The notes: a model not told the origin generated them from the sequence alone. Positions 1 to 8,539 are shown, counted from the first letter of the stretch. The stretch: DNA of 64,000 nt from JAANXG01 sp963731035 (GCA_963731035.1 CAVSUY010000026.1:1-64000), one strand, 5' to 3'. Made by a program: numbers and translations.

Positions 1-386
1 ATGTTCGCGGTGCAGATCAGGAGGATGCTTTTTTGCATCTGGGTTTTGGGGTTTTTGGTATTGGGTTTGTTGATGTATTGTTTTTCCCCCTCACCCTGCC
101 CTCTCCCCCCTTGGGGGAGAGGGGAATTTGGTGGGGAATTTGGTGGGGGTTCGTGGTTTGGTTTGGTGGTTCGGTTCGGTGGTTCTGGTTTGGTTTGGTG
201 GTTTGGGCACGCTACCGCCATGGCGTTTGTGCGGTTGCGCACACACCTTTCGCGGCTGCGGATTGTCAGAGGTTGCCCCCCTCGTCCTTGTCTTCTCCTC
301 GCGGGGAGAAGGCTTTGCTAGTCGGAACGAATTCCGATCTACAGTTCAGTAGTCCAGACGGCGGATTTTCAGTTCGTTGTCGACCC
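1..386. other. non-coding, G/T-rich region with hairpins
   Basis: No convincing gene is visible. The stretch holds a CCCTCTCCC-type hairpin at about 88-121, a low-complexity GGTTT/GGTTC tract at about 128-210, a perfect 16-bp palindrome at 228-243 (listed separately) and a short hairpin with arms 292-298 and 305-311, just downstream of the minus-strand gene ending at 387. That last hairpin lacks a T-run, so it is at best a weak terminator. Confidence 0.6.
228..243. promoter_or_regulatory. palindrome TGTGCG-N4-CGCACA, candidate Crp/Fnr-family operator
   Basis: The core TGTGCG GTTG CGCACA is a perfect inverted repeat. The same half-sites with the same 4-bp spacer occur at 8540-8555 and 14158-14173, the latter upstream of the Crp/Fnr-type regulator gene ending at 13321. 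Here the site lies downstream of the J-domain/SnoaL region, so if functional it may serve a gene left of the window. Binding is inferred from recurrence. Confidence 0.4.
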
Positions 387-1073
387 TCACGAGAAGGATC
401 TCGAATTGGCCGGTGTCGGTTTTGCTTTCGCCGTCCGGGTAGGTCCAGTTGACGGTGTACCGGGTGTTGACCCGGTACTCGTATTGCCCAACTTCGTGAT
501 TCGAACGTGGCTGAATACGAGGTCCCGTTCACTGGTTCTCTGGAACAGGGCTTCGTATTTCCTGGTGATCTCGGTGCGGTTGCGCGCGTGCTTGGTTTCG
601 GCGTTGTCGCCGAACAGGCGGGCGAACTGGTCGATGTCAGAGCGGTTGTAGGCGCTCCGGTACTGGCGCAACAACGCCTTTACGGCGGCCAGGTCGTCGG
701 CGGGCTGCTGCGCGGGTGTGGTCTCGGCCTTGGCCGCCTGGATCGGCGTCGGCGTCGGTTGCGACTTCGTGTCCCGGCGCTCCGGCTTTGCGGCTTTCGG
801 TTTGGGCGCGGCCGGTGCTGGATCCCGCGGCGCGGGCCCCTGCCCTGGCGCGGCGGTGTCGGCGGTCGCGGCCTCGGCCGTCTCGATGAGGGTGGTGGAG
901 CGCGGTGCGGCTTGCTCGCGCGGCGCACGCGGCGGCTTTGCAGCCGGCAGCGGCTTGGCGAGGCGTTGTGCCTGTCTCGTGTCGGCGGCGGCGAGCTTCA
1001 TGGTGTCCGGGGCCCGGGCTGCTGGAGCCTTTTCATCGACATGGGCGGCCGTGTGAGTGCGAGGCGGCGGCAA
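387..1073 (-). CDS. Pro/Ala/Lys-rich linker plus SnoaL-like domain (probable C-terminal part of the J-domain protein)
   Basis: The frame starts with about 120 residues rich in Pro, Ala and Lys. It ends in an NTF2/SnoaL-like stretch of about 80 residues, with AVKALLRQYRSAYNRSDID followed by a helix-rich segment and a strand reading RDLVFSHVRITKLG. Its beginning overlaps the end of the J-domain ORF in another frame. In the overlap, PPPRTHTAAHV matches PPTRAHAAVHR encoded by the upstream copy of a 183-bp repeat, which indicates that this frame continues the J-domain gene after a frame change. No ribosome-binding site was seen for independent initiation. SnoaL-like domains are found in enzymes and as binding modules; no catalytic residues can be assigned here. 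Confidence 0.6.
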   Translation of the reverse strand: MPPPRTHTAAHVDEKAPAARAPDTMKLAAADTRQAQRLAKPLPAAKPPRAPREQAAPRSTTLIETAEAATADTAAPGQGPAPRDPAPAAPKPKAAKPERRDTKSQPTPTPIQAAKAETTPAQQPADDLAAVKALLRQYRSAYNRSDIDQFARLFGDNAETKHARNRTEITRKYEALFQRTSERDLVFSHVRITKLGNTSTGSTPGTPSTGPTRTAKAKPTPANSRSFS

Positions 1074-2188
1074 GTGGCGGCGTGGGCGCGGCGTTGGGCC
1101 AGGCTTGGGCCAGGCTTGGCCGGGGTGGCGGTAGTGCCGGCCAGGATGCTGTCGCTCGCAGGCGAATGTTCCGCTGGGCGTTGTTCCGGGGCGGGCGTCG
1201 TCGCGGCGCGATGGACGGCCGCGTGTGCGCGCGTCGGTGGCAAGTGGTGGCGCGGCCGAGCGTTGGGCCAGGCGTTATGCCGAGTGTTGGGCCAGGCTTT
1301 GGCCGGGGTGGCCGTGGTGCCGGCCTGGATGCTCTCGCTCGCGGGCGAATGTTCGGCTGGGCGTTGTTCGGGGGCGGGCGTCGCCGCGGCGCGTTGCGGT
1401 AAGGCAGAGCTTGACGAGGCCGCCGCTTCTTTCCGGAGGTGTATGGCGGCGGGGCCGTTCCCGGCGACTTGGGTGTGCTCTTCCGTGTTCACGGGGGCGG
1501 CGGGTTTGTGCTGTTCCAGGGGCTCTGATTGCTTCAGGTAGACCACCACCAGCAGCACGACGGGCACCGCGAACAGGATGATGTACACGCGGCGTTCCAG
1601 ATGGTCGGAGCTGCCGAGGTGGGCTTTCAGTTGCCTTCGCAGCGCGCCCCGGTTGGCGGCGAGGGAGTGCCACGGGGACCGGGCCGGGGCGGTTGCGGTA
1701 CGTGCCGGGCGCCGCGGCGCCGGCGGCGGCGTGATCGTGGCTGACGACAGGGTCGAATGGGGCCGGCCTTGGTGGGCCTTGAGATAGGCGTAGGCCTGGT
1801 TGAGGCGCTCGGAGCGCTCGGTGAACCACTGCTCGTGGTCCTTGTGCCGGTCGGGGTGGAATACCTGCAGCAGGCGCTTGTGCCGGGCGCGGATCGCGTC
1901 GAGATCGCAGCCGGGCATCAGGCCGAACAAGCGGTATGGATCCTTCTCGTGGGAGAACAGCACGGCATCCAGGTAGAGCAGCGTGCGCTCCTGGGCCGAG
2001 TCCTCCGCAACCCCCTGTGCGTGGAACGCCGCTGCTATCGACTCCGCGGCCGGGTTGTGGCGGCCGACCAGCCAGTGCAGCAAGGCGTCGAGCTGCCCGG
2101 AGGTCGGCGGGGAGACATCGCCCCGGACCAGCCCGCCGATGAAGTCCGTATATTGGCCGCCCTCAGCCACTACTTCCCTCCCCCGCAT
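998..2188 (-). CDS. membrane-anchored J-domain protein
   Basis: A DnaJ-type J domain lies at about residues 84-138 with the invariant HPD at 111-113, the motif that stimulates DnaK ATPase. It is followed by a Pro/Ala linker, one transmembrane helix at about 201-218, and a Pro/Ala/Thr-rich tail containing an imperfect 61-residue (183-bp) duplication. The start at 2188 was chosen because it overlaps the 3' end of the upstream TPR gene by only 26 bp; longer versions read through that gene. The tail runs out of frame near 998, and the sequence continues in the 387-1073 frame. Co-orientation with polysaccharide export genes suggests a co-chaperone for assembly of that system, which is inference. 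Confidence 0.7.
   Translation of the reverse strand: MRGREVVAEGGQYTDFIGGLVRGDVSPPTSGQLDALLHWLVGRHNPAAESIAAAFHAQGVAEDSAQERTLLYLDAVLFSHEKDPYRLFGLMPGCDLDAIRARHKRLLQVFHPDRHKDHEQWFTERSERLNQAYAYLKAHQGRPHSTLSSATITPPPAPRRPARTATAPARSPWHSLAANRGALRRQLKAHLGSSDHLERRVYIILFAVPVVLLVVVYLKQSEPLEQHKPAAPVNTEEHTQVAGNGPAAIHLRKEAAASSSSALPQRAAATPAPEQRPAEHSPASESIQAGTTATPAKAWPNTRHNAWPNARPRHHLPPTRAHAAVHRAATTPAPEQRPAEHSPASDSILAGTTATPAKPGPSLAQRRAHAATCRRLALTRPPMSMKRLQQPGPRTP
1040..1400. repeat. degenerate 183-bp in-gene tandem repeat
   Basis: Two imperfect copies align at 1118 and 1301 (offset 183, in frame). Further left the offset becomes 169 and then 170 bp, because the left copy lacks 14 bp of a GTTGGGCCAGGC mini-repeat and carries one extra base. 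The net 13-bp difference moves the encoded reading frame from the J-domain ORF into the SnoaL-like frame. Confidence 0.7.
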
Positions 2189-3428
2189 CGGCGGTAAGCC
2201 GGAAGTCATCCAGCCACAGCTCGCCCTTGATCTTGTTGTCCAGGGCATCGGTGCGGTCGCGGCGCAGCAGCACCTCCACGAAATGCTCCGAGTCGGGCGC
2301 CGTGAACGACAACCGCTGATGCTCCCAGTCCCAGCTTCCCCAGCGGTCCTCGGTTCGGGCGATTCGTCCCGCCTTCGGGCTGCGCACGGAAACATAAGGA
2401 CCGGAACGGGTGGTGATATCGCGGCCGCGCCAGGTGAAGCTCAAGGTGTATCGGGTGGCCGATTCGACCGGCAAGTACTGGCGTATTCCGGCGAGGCCGA
2501 TGTTCTTGTCGCCGGAGAACCTCACCTGCAGGCTGTAGCGGCCGTTGTAGGCGACGTGGGGATCACGTTGTATCTCGACGTCCTGGTGCTTCCAGGCGCG
2601 CCAGCCGAGGCCGCCTTGCAGGGTTTGCTCGAAGTCGCCGTTTTCGAGCGGATCGGGGTCCGGCACCTGGCGATAGTGGCGCCAGGCCGCGAGGGCTTCC
2701 GGCTGCTTGTCGAGCGACGCCATCCATTCCGCGTAGTAGGCGGCGGTGTCGTCTATGCGTCGCGCGGCGGGGGAAAGCTGCTGCCAGGCGGCTTCTCCCA
2801 GCGCGGGGTCGTGTTGGGTTCTGGCGAGGCGCAGGATTCCCCATACAATGTCGTCGCGGCTTAAACGGCCGCTGGTGTGTTGGGGGAGAACGGTCTTGAG
2901 CAACTGGGCCGGTTGCGGCTGCAGGCGGGCGGCGACCGCCAGGGCCCGGCGATAGTCGTTGGGATCCGCCTGCAGAAACTGGCGCAGGCTGGCCAGGGCG
3001 CCCTGGGTGTCGCCCACCCGAGTGCGCAGCATGGCCGCCTTCCACAGCAGCACCGGGCGGTGGGACCACAGGCGCGTGGCGGTGTGCAGGTATTGCTCGG
3101 CATCCTTGGGGTCGCCGGCCTGGAAGGCGGCCTCGGCGCGATCCAGCCAGTAGGGTGCGTAGAGCGGGCGCAGGGTGATGCTGTGCTTCAGCAGGGCGTC
3201 GACCAGTACGTGGTCCGGAGAGCGCTGCGCGAGCAGCCGCTGGGCGGCGGTCCTGGCCGGTTCGGCGGCCAGGGGAACGGGTTGGAAGGCCGTTGGGGAG
3301 ACCTGCCCGGTGGCGATGCTGTCAACGGCTCGTTCGCCGCGCCATTCGAGGGTGGCGCAGTACCACCAGGCGCAGACGGCCGGGAGGATTGCCAGGAATA
3401 TCAGTGTTCGGGGGAGGGAGAGGGTCAT
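2163..3428 (-). CDS. TPR-containing protein with C-terminal jelly-roll domain, EPS region
   Basis: The 421-residue protein has an N-terminal hydrophobic anchor or uncleaved signal (about residues 8-27). A helical repeat region of TPR type follows, with segments such as YAPYWLDRAEAAFQAGDP and RPVLLWKAAMLRTRVGD. From about residue 265 there is a beta-rich domain (LENGDFEQTLQGGLGWRAW, YSLQVRFSG, FVEVLLRRD, GELWLDDFRL) resembling CBM4/9-type carbohydrate-binding jelly rolls. It precedes and slightly overlaps the J-domain gene and lies downstream of the wzc-like gene, so a periplasmic or membrane scaffold role in polysaccharide production is plausible. The exact family is not recognised. Confidence 0.75.
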   Translation of the reverse strand: MTLSLPRTLIFLAILPAVCAWWYCATLEWRGERAVDSIATGQVSPTAFQPVPLAAEPARTAAQRLLAQRSPDHVLVDALLKHSITLRPLYAPYWLDRAEAAFQAGDPKDAEQYLHTATRLWSHRPVLLWKAAMLRTRVGDTQGALASLRQFLQADPNDYRRALAVAARLQPQPAQLLKTVLPQHTSGRLSRDDIVWGILRLARTQHDPALGEAAWQQLSPAARRIDDTAAYYAEWMASLDKQPEALAAWRHYRQVPDPDPLENGDFEQTLQGGLGWRAWKHQDVEIQRDPHVAYNGRYSLQVRFSGDKNIGLAGIRQYLPVESATRYTLSFTWRGRDITTRSGPYVSVRSPKAGRIARTEDRWGSWDWEHQRLSFTAPDSEHFVEVLLRRDRTDALDNKIKGELWLDDFRLTADAGEGSSG

Positions 3429-3918
3429 TGGTTTATGCCCTCACCCTGCCCTCTCCCAGAGGGAGAGGGGATTTGTGTGGCCCTCTCCCAGAGGGAGGGG
3501 ATTTGTGTGGCCCGCTCCCGGAGAGAGAATCTGTGGATGCAGGGGTCCGTCTGGGCGGGCTGCTCCAGTTAACGCTCGTCTCCCCGGTTTGTGGTCGGTA
3601 CTGCTCCACATTGCTCCTGCTCTTGCTCCGAAAACTGTTTCTTTCTTTTTCAGGCAGTCCGTGCCGGTTCCGTCCGTGGAACCAAGTTCCTGTTATCCGT
3701 ATCCGTACTGCTTCATCCGTGGCCTGGTGTCGGGAAAGCTCTGTCCGGGCTTTCTGCAAATTCACCGGGGCCGGCGTGGGGCCGGCCCCGGTGTTTGCGG
3801 ATCAGGTGCGCTGGTTCCTGATCCGCGGGTGAGGCGTCCCTGCCTCGAGTCCCCGGCCTGCAGGGCAGTCCGGGAGGGAGGAAGTTGTCATCGGGACACC
3901 CGGCTTCCCTTCGCGGCT
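3429..3918. other. intergenic region with palindromic repeats
   Basis: About 490 bp separate the wzc-like gene from the TPR gene. CCCTCTCCC/GGGAGAGGG-type hairpins lie at about 3433-3468 and 3479-3502. A perfect 13-bp GC-rich hairpin (3763-3793) and a perfect 10-bp inverted repeat (arms 3797-3806 and 3817-3826) lie closer to the wzc-like stop. No gene is supported here. Confidence 0.6.
3763..3793 (-). terminator. strong GC hairpin downstream of the wzc-like gene
   Basis: The arms CACCGGGGCCGGC (3763-3775) and GCCGGCCCCGGTG (3781-3793) are perfectly complementary with a 5-nt loop. On the minus strand the hairpin is followed by AATTT but not by a real T-run, so it may act as an attenuator or mRNA-stabilising structure rather than a full terminator. 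Confidence 0.5.
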
Positions 3919-6543
3919 TCACGCGAAATCTTCCGTCTCTTGCGGCCGCTGCTGCATGTTCCTTTCGCCGCCGTATCCGTTCTTGCTGTAGCCGCCGTAG
4001 CTGTAGTAATAGTTTTTGTAGTAGCCGTACTCGCGCTGGCTGAGATCGACGTAGTTGAGAATGCTGCCGATCAGGGGCGCATTGATGGTGCGCAGACGCT
4101 TGACCGTTTCCCCTGCCGCTTCCTTCTCCGTGCTGCCGGCTTTCACCACCAGCAGCACGCCGTCCACCTTGGAACTGAGGATCATGGAATCCGCCAGGCC
4201 GAGGATCGGCGGGCCGTCGAGGATAATGAAATCGAAATGATTCGAGAGTGTTCTGAGGTAGTCGTCCATGCGCAGGGAACCCAGCAGGTCCGTGGGGTTG
4301 GAATGCACCCTGCCCGCCGGCACGCAGTACAGGTTGTCGAAAGGCGTCGCCTTGAGGCACTCGCCGGCCTCGCCGGTCAGGTACTCGGTGAGGCCGGGCG
4401 TGGGTTCGACGTCCATCCACTCGGCGATGCCGGGCCGGCGCAGGTCCGCCTCCATCAGCAGCACCCGCGAGCCGCCTTGCGCCAGCACCAGGGCCAGGTT
4501 GCTGGCGATGGTGCTCTTGCCCTCGCCGCTGGTGGTGCTGGTGATCAGGATCTTCTTGGGCACGTTCTCCGGGCGTGAGAACAGCACATTGGTGCGTATC
4601 GATCGGCTGGCCTCGGAGATGGAGCTGGTCGGGTCGTGGTGCGCCAGCAGCGGAAGCGGCACGTCGCCGTTTATGTCGAAGGGCTCTGCCTTGGGGACCA
4701 GGCCGAGGAACGGCAGGCCGAGCTCGCGCTCCAGCTCCTCGCGATTCTTGAAGGTGTTGTCCAGGAACGCCAGCAGAAAAGCGATGCCGATGCCCCCCAT
4801 GCCGCCGAAGACGCCCGCGATGGCGACGTTGCGCTTGGTCTTGGGACTATCCTTGTCGGTGGGGATGGTCGCTTTGTCGACCACCGAGATGTTGTTGGTC
4901 TCCATCCCGGCGGCGACGGACACATCCTTCTGTTTCTCCAGCAGGCCGCTGTACAGCTCCTTGTTGGCCTCCCACTCGCGCTTGAGGATATTGTAGGAGA
5001 TCGCACGGTCCTTGAGATCCAACAACTTGGCCCGCTGGTCCGCGACCTGCTTGGCGAGCTGCTTCTCCTCCTGGAGGAGCTGCTCATAGCGGTTCTTCAG
5101 GCCGCCGACGAGATCCGTGCTCTGCTCGTCGAGCGATTTCTTGATGTCGTCCATCTTGGACTTGAGCTGCTGCATCTTCGGGTAGGCGTCCGTGAATACC
5201 CGGCTCATTTCCTCGTACTGGGACTTCAGCGTGGCGTACTGCTCGCGAAGCTTCTTCACCAGGTCGCCCTGGAGCACCGCCGGCAGTGCCTGGATGTTGC
5301 CCTGCTGGGCCTGCTTGTACTCGACCTGGGCGGTGATGCGCTTGCGGCGGGTCTCGGTAAGCGCGTTGCTGAGGTCCTCCAGGCGCGTCTCCATGATGTT
5401 GCTGCGGTCCTCGACGTCGACGATGTTGTGCTCGCGCGCGAAGTCCGTGAGGGCCTTCTCCGAGGATTCCACCTCGGCCTGGGTCTGCTTGATCTGGCTC
5501 TGCAGGAAGGTCTTGGCGCTGGAGGTGGAGTTGAAGCGGCGCTCGTCGCTGGTGCGGATGTAGGCCTGGGTGTGGGCGTTGGCCAGCTCGGCGGCCTTCT
5601 TGGGGCTGAAGCTGTCGAAGCTGATACGGAGGAGATCCGAGTTGGGGACCTCTTCCACCGTCAGTCTGCCCAGGTAGCGCTTCACCACCTGCTGCCGCTG
5701 CAGGACCTCCGGCGGCAAATCTCCGGAGTTCTCGAGCCCGTTCTCTTCCTGCCCCGAAGAGGAGAAGGTGGCGGCCGCCGCGACGAAGGCCCTGGTGATG
5801 CCTGCCTTGACCGCACCGAGGCCGGCCATCAGGCCGCGTTGGGTGAGCTCGCCGTTGAATTCGGGATCGCCGGCCAGGTCCATTTTATCGATGACGGCCT
5901 CGGCAATCGATTTGCTGCGCAGGATATTCTCCTGGGTGTTGGTGTAGTCGCGGTTGTCGACCTTGGCCTGCTGGATGTTCTCGATCTTGACCACGCTGTG
6001 GTTGGGCTCGACCTGAATCAGGGCCGAGGCGCGGTAGACCGGCCGCATCAGCACGCTGGCGATGAAGGCGGTAATCACCGATACGGAGAATACGGTGAAG
6101 ATCAACCAGCGGTATTTACTGATGATCTGCCACAGGCGGCGCAGGTCGATCTCGTCGTCGACCCACTCCGGCTGGTTGTACGGGTTGTAGACCACCATGT
6201 CGTGGCCGTTGGCGGCGACCGGCAGATGGTGGTTCGGTGGGTAGCCCTGGCCATTGCCGTTCCCATTGCCGTTCGCCATGCTGCCATTGCCATTGCCATT
6301 GCCATTGCCATTGCCATTGCCATGGCCGTTCCCGTGGCCGTTGCCCTGGCCTTGACCGGGCCCATTGCCTTGACCGTTTCCGGGACCGGTCCGTGGGCCG
6401 CCCGGCTGCCCGGGGATCGGGCCCTGGCCGGTGTGGGGGGGCAGATCGCCAGGACTCCAGCCACGGCGGCTGTCGCCGCCCTGGGTGCTGTCCGGACTCG
6501 TGTCCGAGGGTCCGTGCTGATTGCCGCGAGTTGTGTCGTTCAT
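3919..6543 (-). CDS. Wzc-like polysaccharide co-polymerase / bacterial tyrosine kinase fusion
   Basis: The 874-residue protein is an inner-membrane chain-length regulator fused to its cytoplasmic BY-kinase. Residues 1-125 form an unusual Gly/Asn/Gln/Pro-rich tail. A Wzz-type domain begins near 128, with TM1 at about 146-166, a long periplasmic coiled coil, and TM2 just before the kinase. The kinase shows Walker A (TSGEGKST), a Walker A' region ending EADLRRPG, and Walker B FIILDGPP. A C-terminal tyrosine cluster (YGYYKNYYYSYGGY) is the usual autophosphorylation tail. It starts in an ATGA overlap with the upstream export lipoprotein gene, so the two are translationally coupled. In this family, ATP-driven phosphorylation cycles control polymer export and length. 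Confidence 0.93.
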   Translation of the reverse strand: MNDTTRGNQHGPSDTSPDSTQGGDSRRGWSPGDLPPHTGQGPIPGQPGGPRTGPGNGQGNGPGQGQGNGHGNGHGNGNGNGNGNGNGSMANGNGNGNGQGYPPNHHLPVAANGHDMVVYNPYNQPEWVDDEIDLRRLWQIISKYRWLIFTVFSVSVITAFIASVLMRPVYRASALIQVEPNHSVVKIENIQQAKVDNRDYTNTQENILRSKSIAEAVIDKMDLAGDPEFNGELTQRGLMAGLGAVKAGITRAFVAAAATFSSSGQEENGLENSGDLPPEVLQRQQVVKRYLGRLTVEEVPNSDLLRISFDSFSPKKAAELANAHTQAYIRTSDERRFNSTSSAKTFLQSQIKQTQAEVESSEKALTDFAREHNIVDVEDRSNIMETRLEDLSNALTETRRKRITAQVEYKQAQQGNIQALPAVLQGDLVKKLREQYATLKSQYEEMSRVFTDAYPKMQQLKSKMDDIKKSLDEQSTDLVGGLKNRYEQLLQEEKQLAKQVADQRAKLLDLKDRAISYNILKREWEANKELYSGLLEKQKDVSVAAGMETNNISVVDKATIPTDKDSPKTKRNVAIAGVFGGMGGIGIAFLLAFLDNTFKNREELERELGLPFLGLVPKAEPFDINGDVPLPLLAHHDPTSSISEASRSIRTNVLFSRPENVPKKILITSTTSGEGKSTIASNLALVLAQGGSRVLLMEADLRRPGIAEWMDVEPTPGLTEYLTGEAGECLKATPFDNLYCVPAGRVHSNPTDLLGSLRMDDYLRTLSNHFDFIILDGPPILGLADSMILSSKVDGVLLVVKAGSTEKEAAGETVKRLRTINAPLIGSILNYVDLSQREYGYYKNYYYSYGGYSKNGYGGERNMQQRPQETEDFA
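6240..6360. repeat. hexanucleotide CCATTG tandem tract inside the kinase N-tail
   Basis: Six perfect CCATTG units occupy 6284-6319 and are flanked by degenerate units. On the coding (minus) strand they encode Asn-Gly repeats. Because the unit is six bases, copy-number change would lengthen or shorten the tail without a frameshift. Confidence 0.8.
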
Positions 6544-7658
6544 GGTCCGTTCACGCTGTAGCCGACGCCGAAGATTCCGGCAAGACCGTGCCAGAAGCCC
6601 GCGAAGCCGGCCTTCACCGTGTTCGTGGGCACCAGTACGATGTCGCCGTCTTTGAGCACGACATTCGGAGATTCGTTGGCGCGGAGCTTGTCGAGGTCCA
6701 CGGCCACGACTTCCTTGCCCTGCCCGCCGTTGCCGGCGAGGGTGATGACCTGGACTTTCGATTGCCGGGCCGCGAACTCGGCGCCGCCGGCCATGGCGAT
6801 CGCTTCGAGTACGCCGGTGTCGCCCTTGAGCTGGTAGGCGCCCGGCTTCTTGACCGCACCCTCGACAAACACGGTGCCGGCCTCCGGCACGAATATGCTG
6901 TCGCCGCCTTTGAGCAGCAGCGCGAAGCTGGTGTCGGTGGGATTGTTCAACACTTCGTCGAGGTCGATGATGAGGCGCTGCGGCTGGCCGTCCACGGTGG
7001 TCTGAACGTAGATCTTCTTGCCGGCATTCGGTGACAGGCCGCCGGACATGGACAACAATTCGAGCACGGTTCGGGGGCGCGTCAGGGTGTGCAGGGAAGG
7101 ATCGTTGACCGCGCCCGTCACGGAGACTTGCTGGGACTGGTAATCGGAAACGTAGACGGATACCTGGGGATCATGCATGTAGTGTTTGAGCCGCTTGACG
7201 AGGAGGTCCTCGATCTCGCGCAGGGTTTTGCCGCCTACCGACACCTCTCCCAGAAGCGGCAGGACGATGGCGCCTTTGGCGTTGACGCGCGCCGTCTTGT
7301 TGAGCTCGTCGACACCGAAGACCGAGATGTCGAGGACGTCCCCGGTACCTACCTGGTATTCGCGCTGCAGCACCTCGCCGCTGGCGGCGTTGCGAACCGC
7401 CATGGCTGCAAGCTTGCGGTTGAGATCCTCCTTCGACGTGCGCTGCTGCACCGCGCGCTGGGCATCCACCGTTTCCTTGGCAATCGGAGTGGAACTGCAG
7501 CCCGACGCAAGGATCGCCACGATCGCCAGCAATGTGCCGGCCATACCGCAGCTACGTCGGATACCCCCTTTAGCTGTGTTTGCGCCGCCGATGCGTGCAC
7601 CGGTGACGCTGTCTCCCCTGAATGCACCTCGTCGAGAGGTGAACGGCTCAGTCTTCAA
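6540..7658 (-). CDS. Wza-like polysaccharide export lipoprotein
   Basis: Outer-membrane polysaccharide export protein. A hydrophobic segment ends in the lipobox ILASGC, followed by a Poly_export domain (YQVGTGDVLDISVFGVDEL), a conserved VSVTGAV segment and SLBB-type repeats (KKPGAYQLKGDTGVLEAI). In this family it forms the translocation channel that works with the Wzc-type co-polymerase encoded immediately downstream with an ATGA overlap. The start is uncertain: a TTG at 7658 gives a 372-residue form with a long n-region, while the ATG at 7544 gives a signal peptide with few positive charges. Neither has a convincing Shine-Dalgarno sequence. Confidence 0.88.
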   Translation of the reverse strand: MKTEPFTSRRGAFRGDSVTGARIGGANTAKGGIRRSCGMAGTLLAIVAILASGCSSTPIAKETVDAQRAVQQRTSKEDLNRKLAAMAVRNAASGEVLQREYQVGTGDVLDISVFGVDELNKTARVNAKGAIVLPLLGEVSVGGKTLREIEDLLVKRLKHYMHDPQVSVYVSDYQSQQVSVTGAVNDPSLHTLTRPRTVLELLSMSGGLSPNAGKKIYVQTTVDGQPQRLIIDLDEVLNNPTDTSFALLLKGGDSIFVPEAGTVFVEGAVKKPGAYQLKGDTGVLEAIAMAGGAEFAARQSKVQVITLAGNGGQGKEVVAVDLDKLRANESPNVVLKDGDIVLVPTNTVKAGFAGFWHGLAGIFGVGYSVNGP

Positions 7659-7845
7659 GACAAATACTCTTTAGTTATGTGAAGCCGACCAATCTACTGC
7701 GCGTGGTCTATCCGGACCGATGAACCGACTCCGTCATTCACATATTCGCCGCCACACTCTGTTGGCGGCCCCACCTGTTTCTCCGACACCGCGCACAGTC
7801 CCGCGCCGGCGCGCTCCGCCAGCTGTCAATTGAACGGGAATTGTT
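7659..7845. other. intergenic region between FecR-like and export genes
   Basis: This 187-bp region is likely to hold the promoter or leader for the export lipoprotein gene. No clear palindrome or terminator was seen. Confidence 0.4.
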
Positions 7846-8469
7846 TTAAGACGACGGGCCTTTGTCGCTCGTCAAAATCAGAGTGCCGGCCCCCACCAGA
7901 GCGCCAAGAATGGCCGCGATCTGACCGGGGGAGACCCCTGCCCTCTGGAGCGAGCCTTTGAGGCCCGCGGCTGCTTTCTTCTTTTTCGACTCCTGACCCT
8001 GGTCGAGCTGTGCCGGCATATAGAACTGCACTTCACCGGTGCTGGCCACCGAGACCACGAAAGGAGCGTCGCTCGCACTCAGCGCCTGATCCGGAGAGAC
8101 CGGCTTGCCGTTGTGCAGGATTTGGTAGTTGATGCCCTTGTCGGCCTTGACCAGGATGTATCCCTGCTGCAGCTCGATGTTGTAGGTCCCTTTCTGCTGG
8201 GAAACCCCGCCTTGCGCCTGGCCGACGAAGGTGACGTTCAAGCCGTCGGACAGGCTCACCACTGCTTCGGCGCCTTTGGAGGTTTTTATCTGGTCGCCGG
8301 AGAAGTACGCGTATTCCTGGTTTTTCAGCGTGAAGGTTGATACGGGGGTAGTGATAGTCGCACTCCCTTGCACCTTCAGCATTCCGATAGGACTCTGTGC
8401 GGCCCATGCGCTGCCTGTCAGTGTCGCCAACAACACAAGCCACATGCTCTTACGGACAGCTCTCGCCAT
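7846..8469 (-). CDS. secreted FecR-like domain protein with C-terminal hydrophobic helix
   Basis: The 207-residue protein has a signal peptide (MARAVRKSMWLVLLATLTGSAWA). A beta-rich FecR-like domain follows, with a block (YFSGDQIKTSKGAEAVVSLS) typical of such domains in non-sensor periplasmic proteins. After a charged KKKKA segment comes a C-terminal hydrophobic helix (QIAAILGALVGAGTLILTS). The start is supported by GGAGG nine bases upstream. It heads the export cluster on the minus strand. A palindrome matching the one upstream of the Crp/Fnr-type gene lies about 70-85 bp before the start codon. No specific function can be given. Confidence 0.75.
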   Translation of the reverse strand: MARAVRKSMWLVLLATLTGSAWAAQSPIGMLKVQGSATITTPVSTFTLKNQEYAYFSGDQIKTSKGAEAVVSLSDGLNVTFVGQAQGGVSQQKGTYNIELQQGYILVKADKGINYQILHNGKPVSPDQALSASDAPFVVSVASTGEVQFYMPAQLDQGQESKKKKAAAGLKGSLQRAGVSPGQIAAILGALVGAGTLILTSDKGPSS

Positions 8470-8539
8470 TTTACAGCACCTCCCACTCGTATTTCTTATG
8501 TCAACTTATCTGACACTATCACTTCAACGGCTCGAAATA

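Noticed and set aside
507..1541. Plus-strand gene in the GC-rich repeat region
   Set aside because: Arg/Gly/Val-rich translation without motifs; the minus strand has the J-domain and SnoaL-like sequences.
3433..3530. IS terminal repeats
   Set aside because: The CCCTCTCCC/GGGAGAGGG elements are short hairpins with no transposase nearby; they are generic intergenic repeats.
4636..6561. Long plus-strand open frame opposite the wzc-like gene
   Set aside because: It is an antisense shadow in GC-rich DNA; the minus strand encodes clear kinase motifs.
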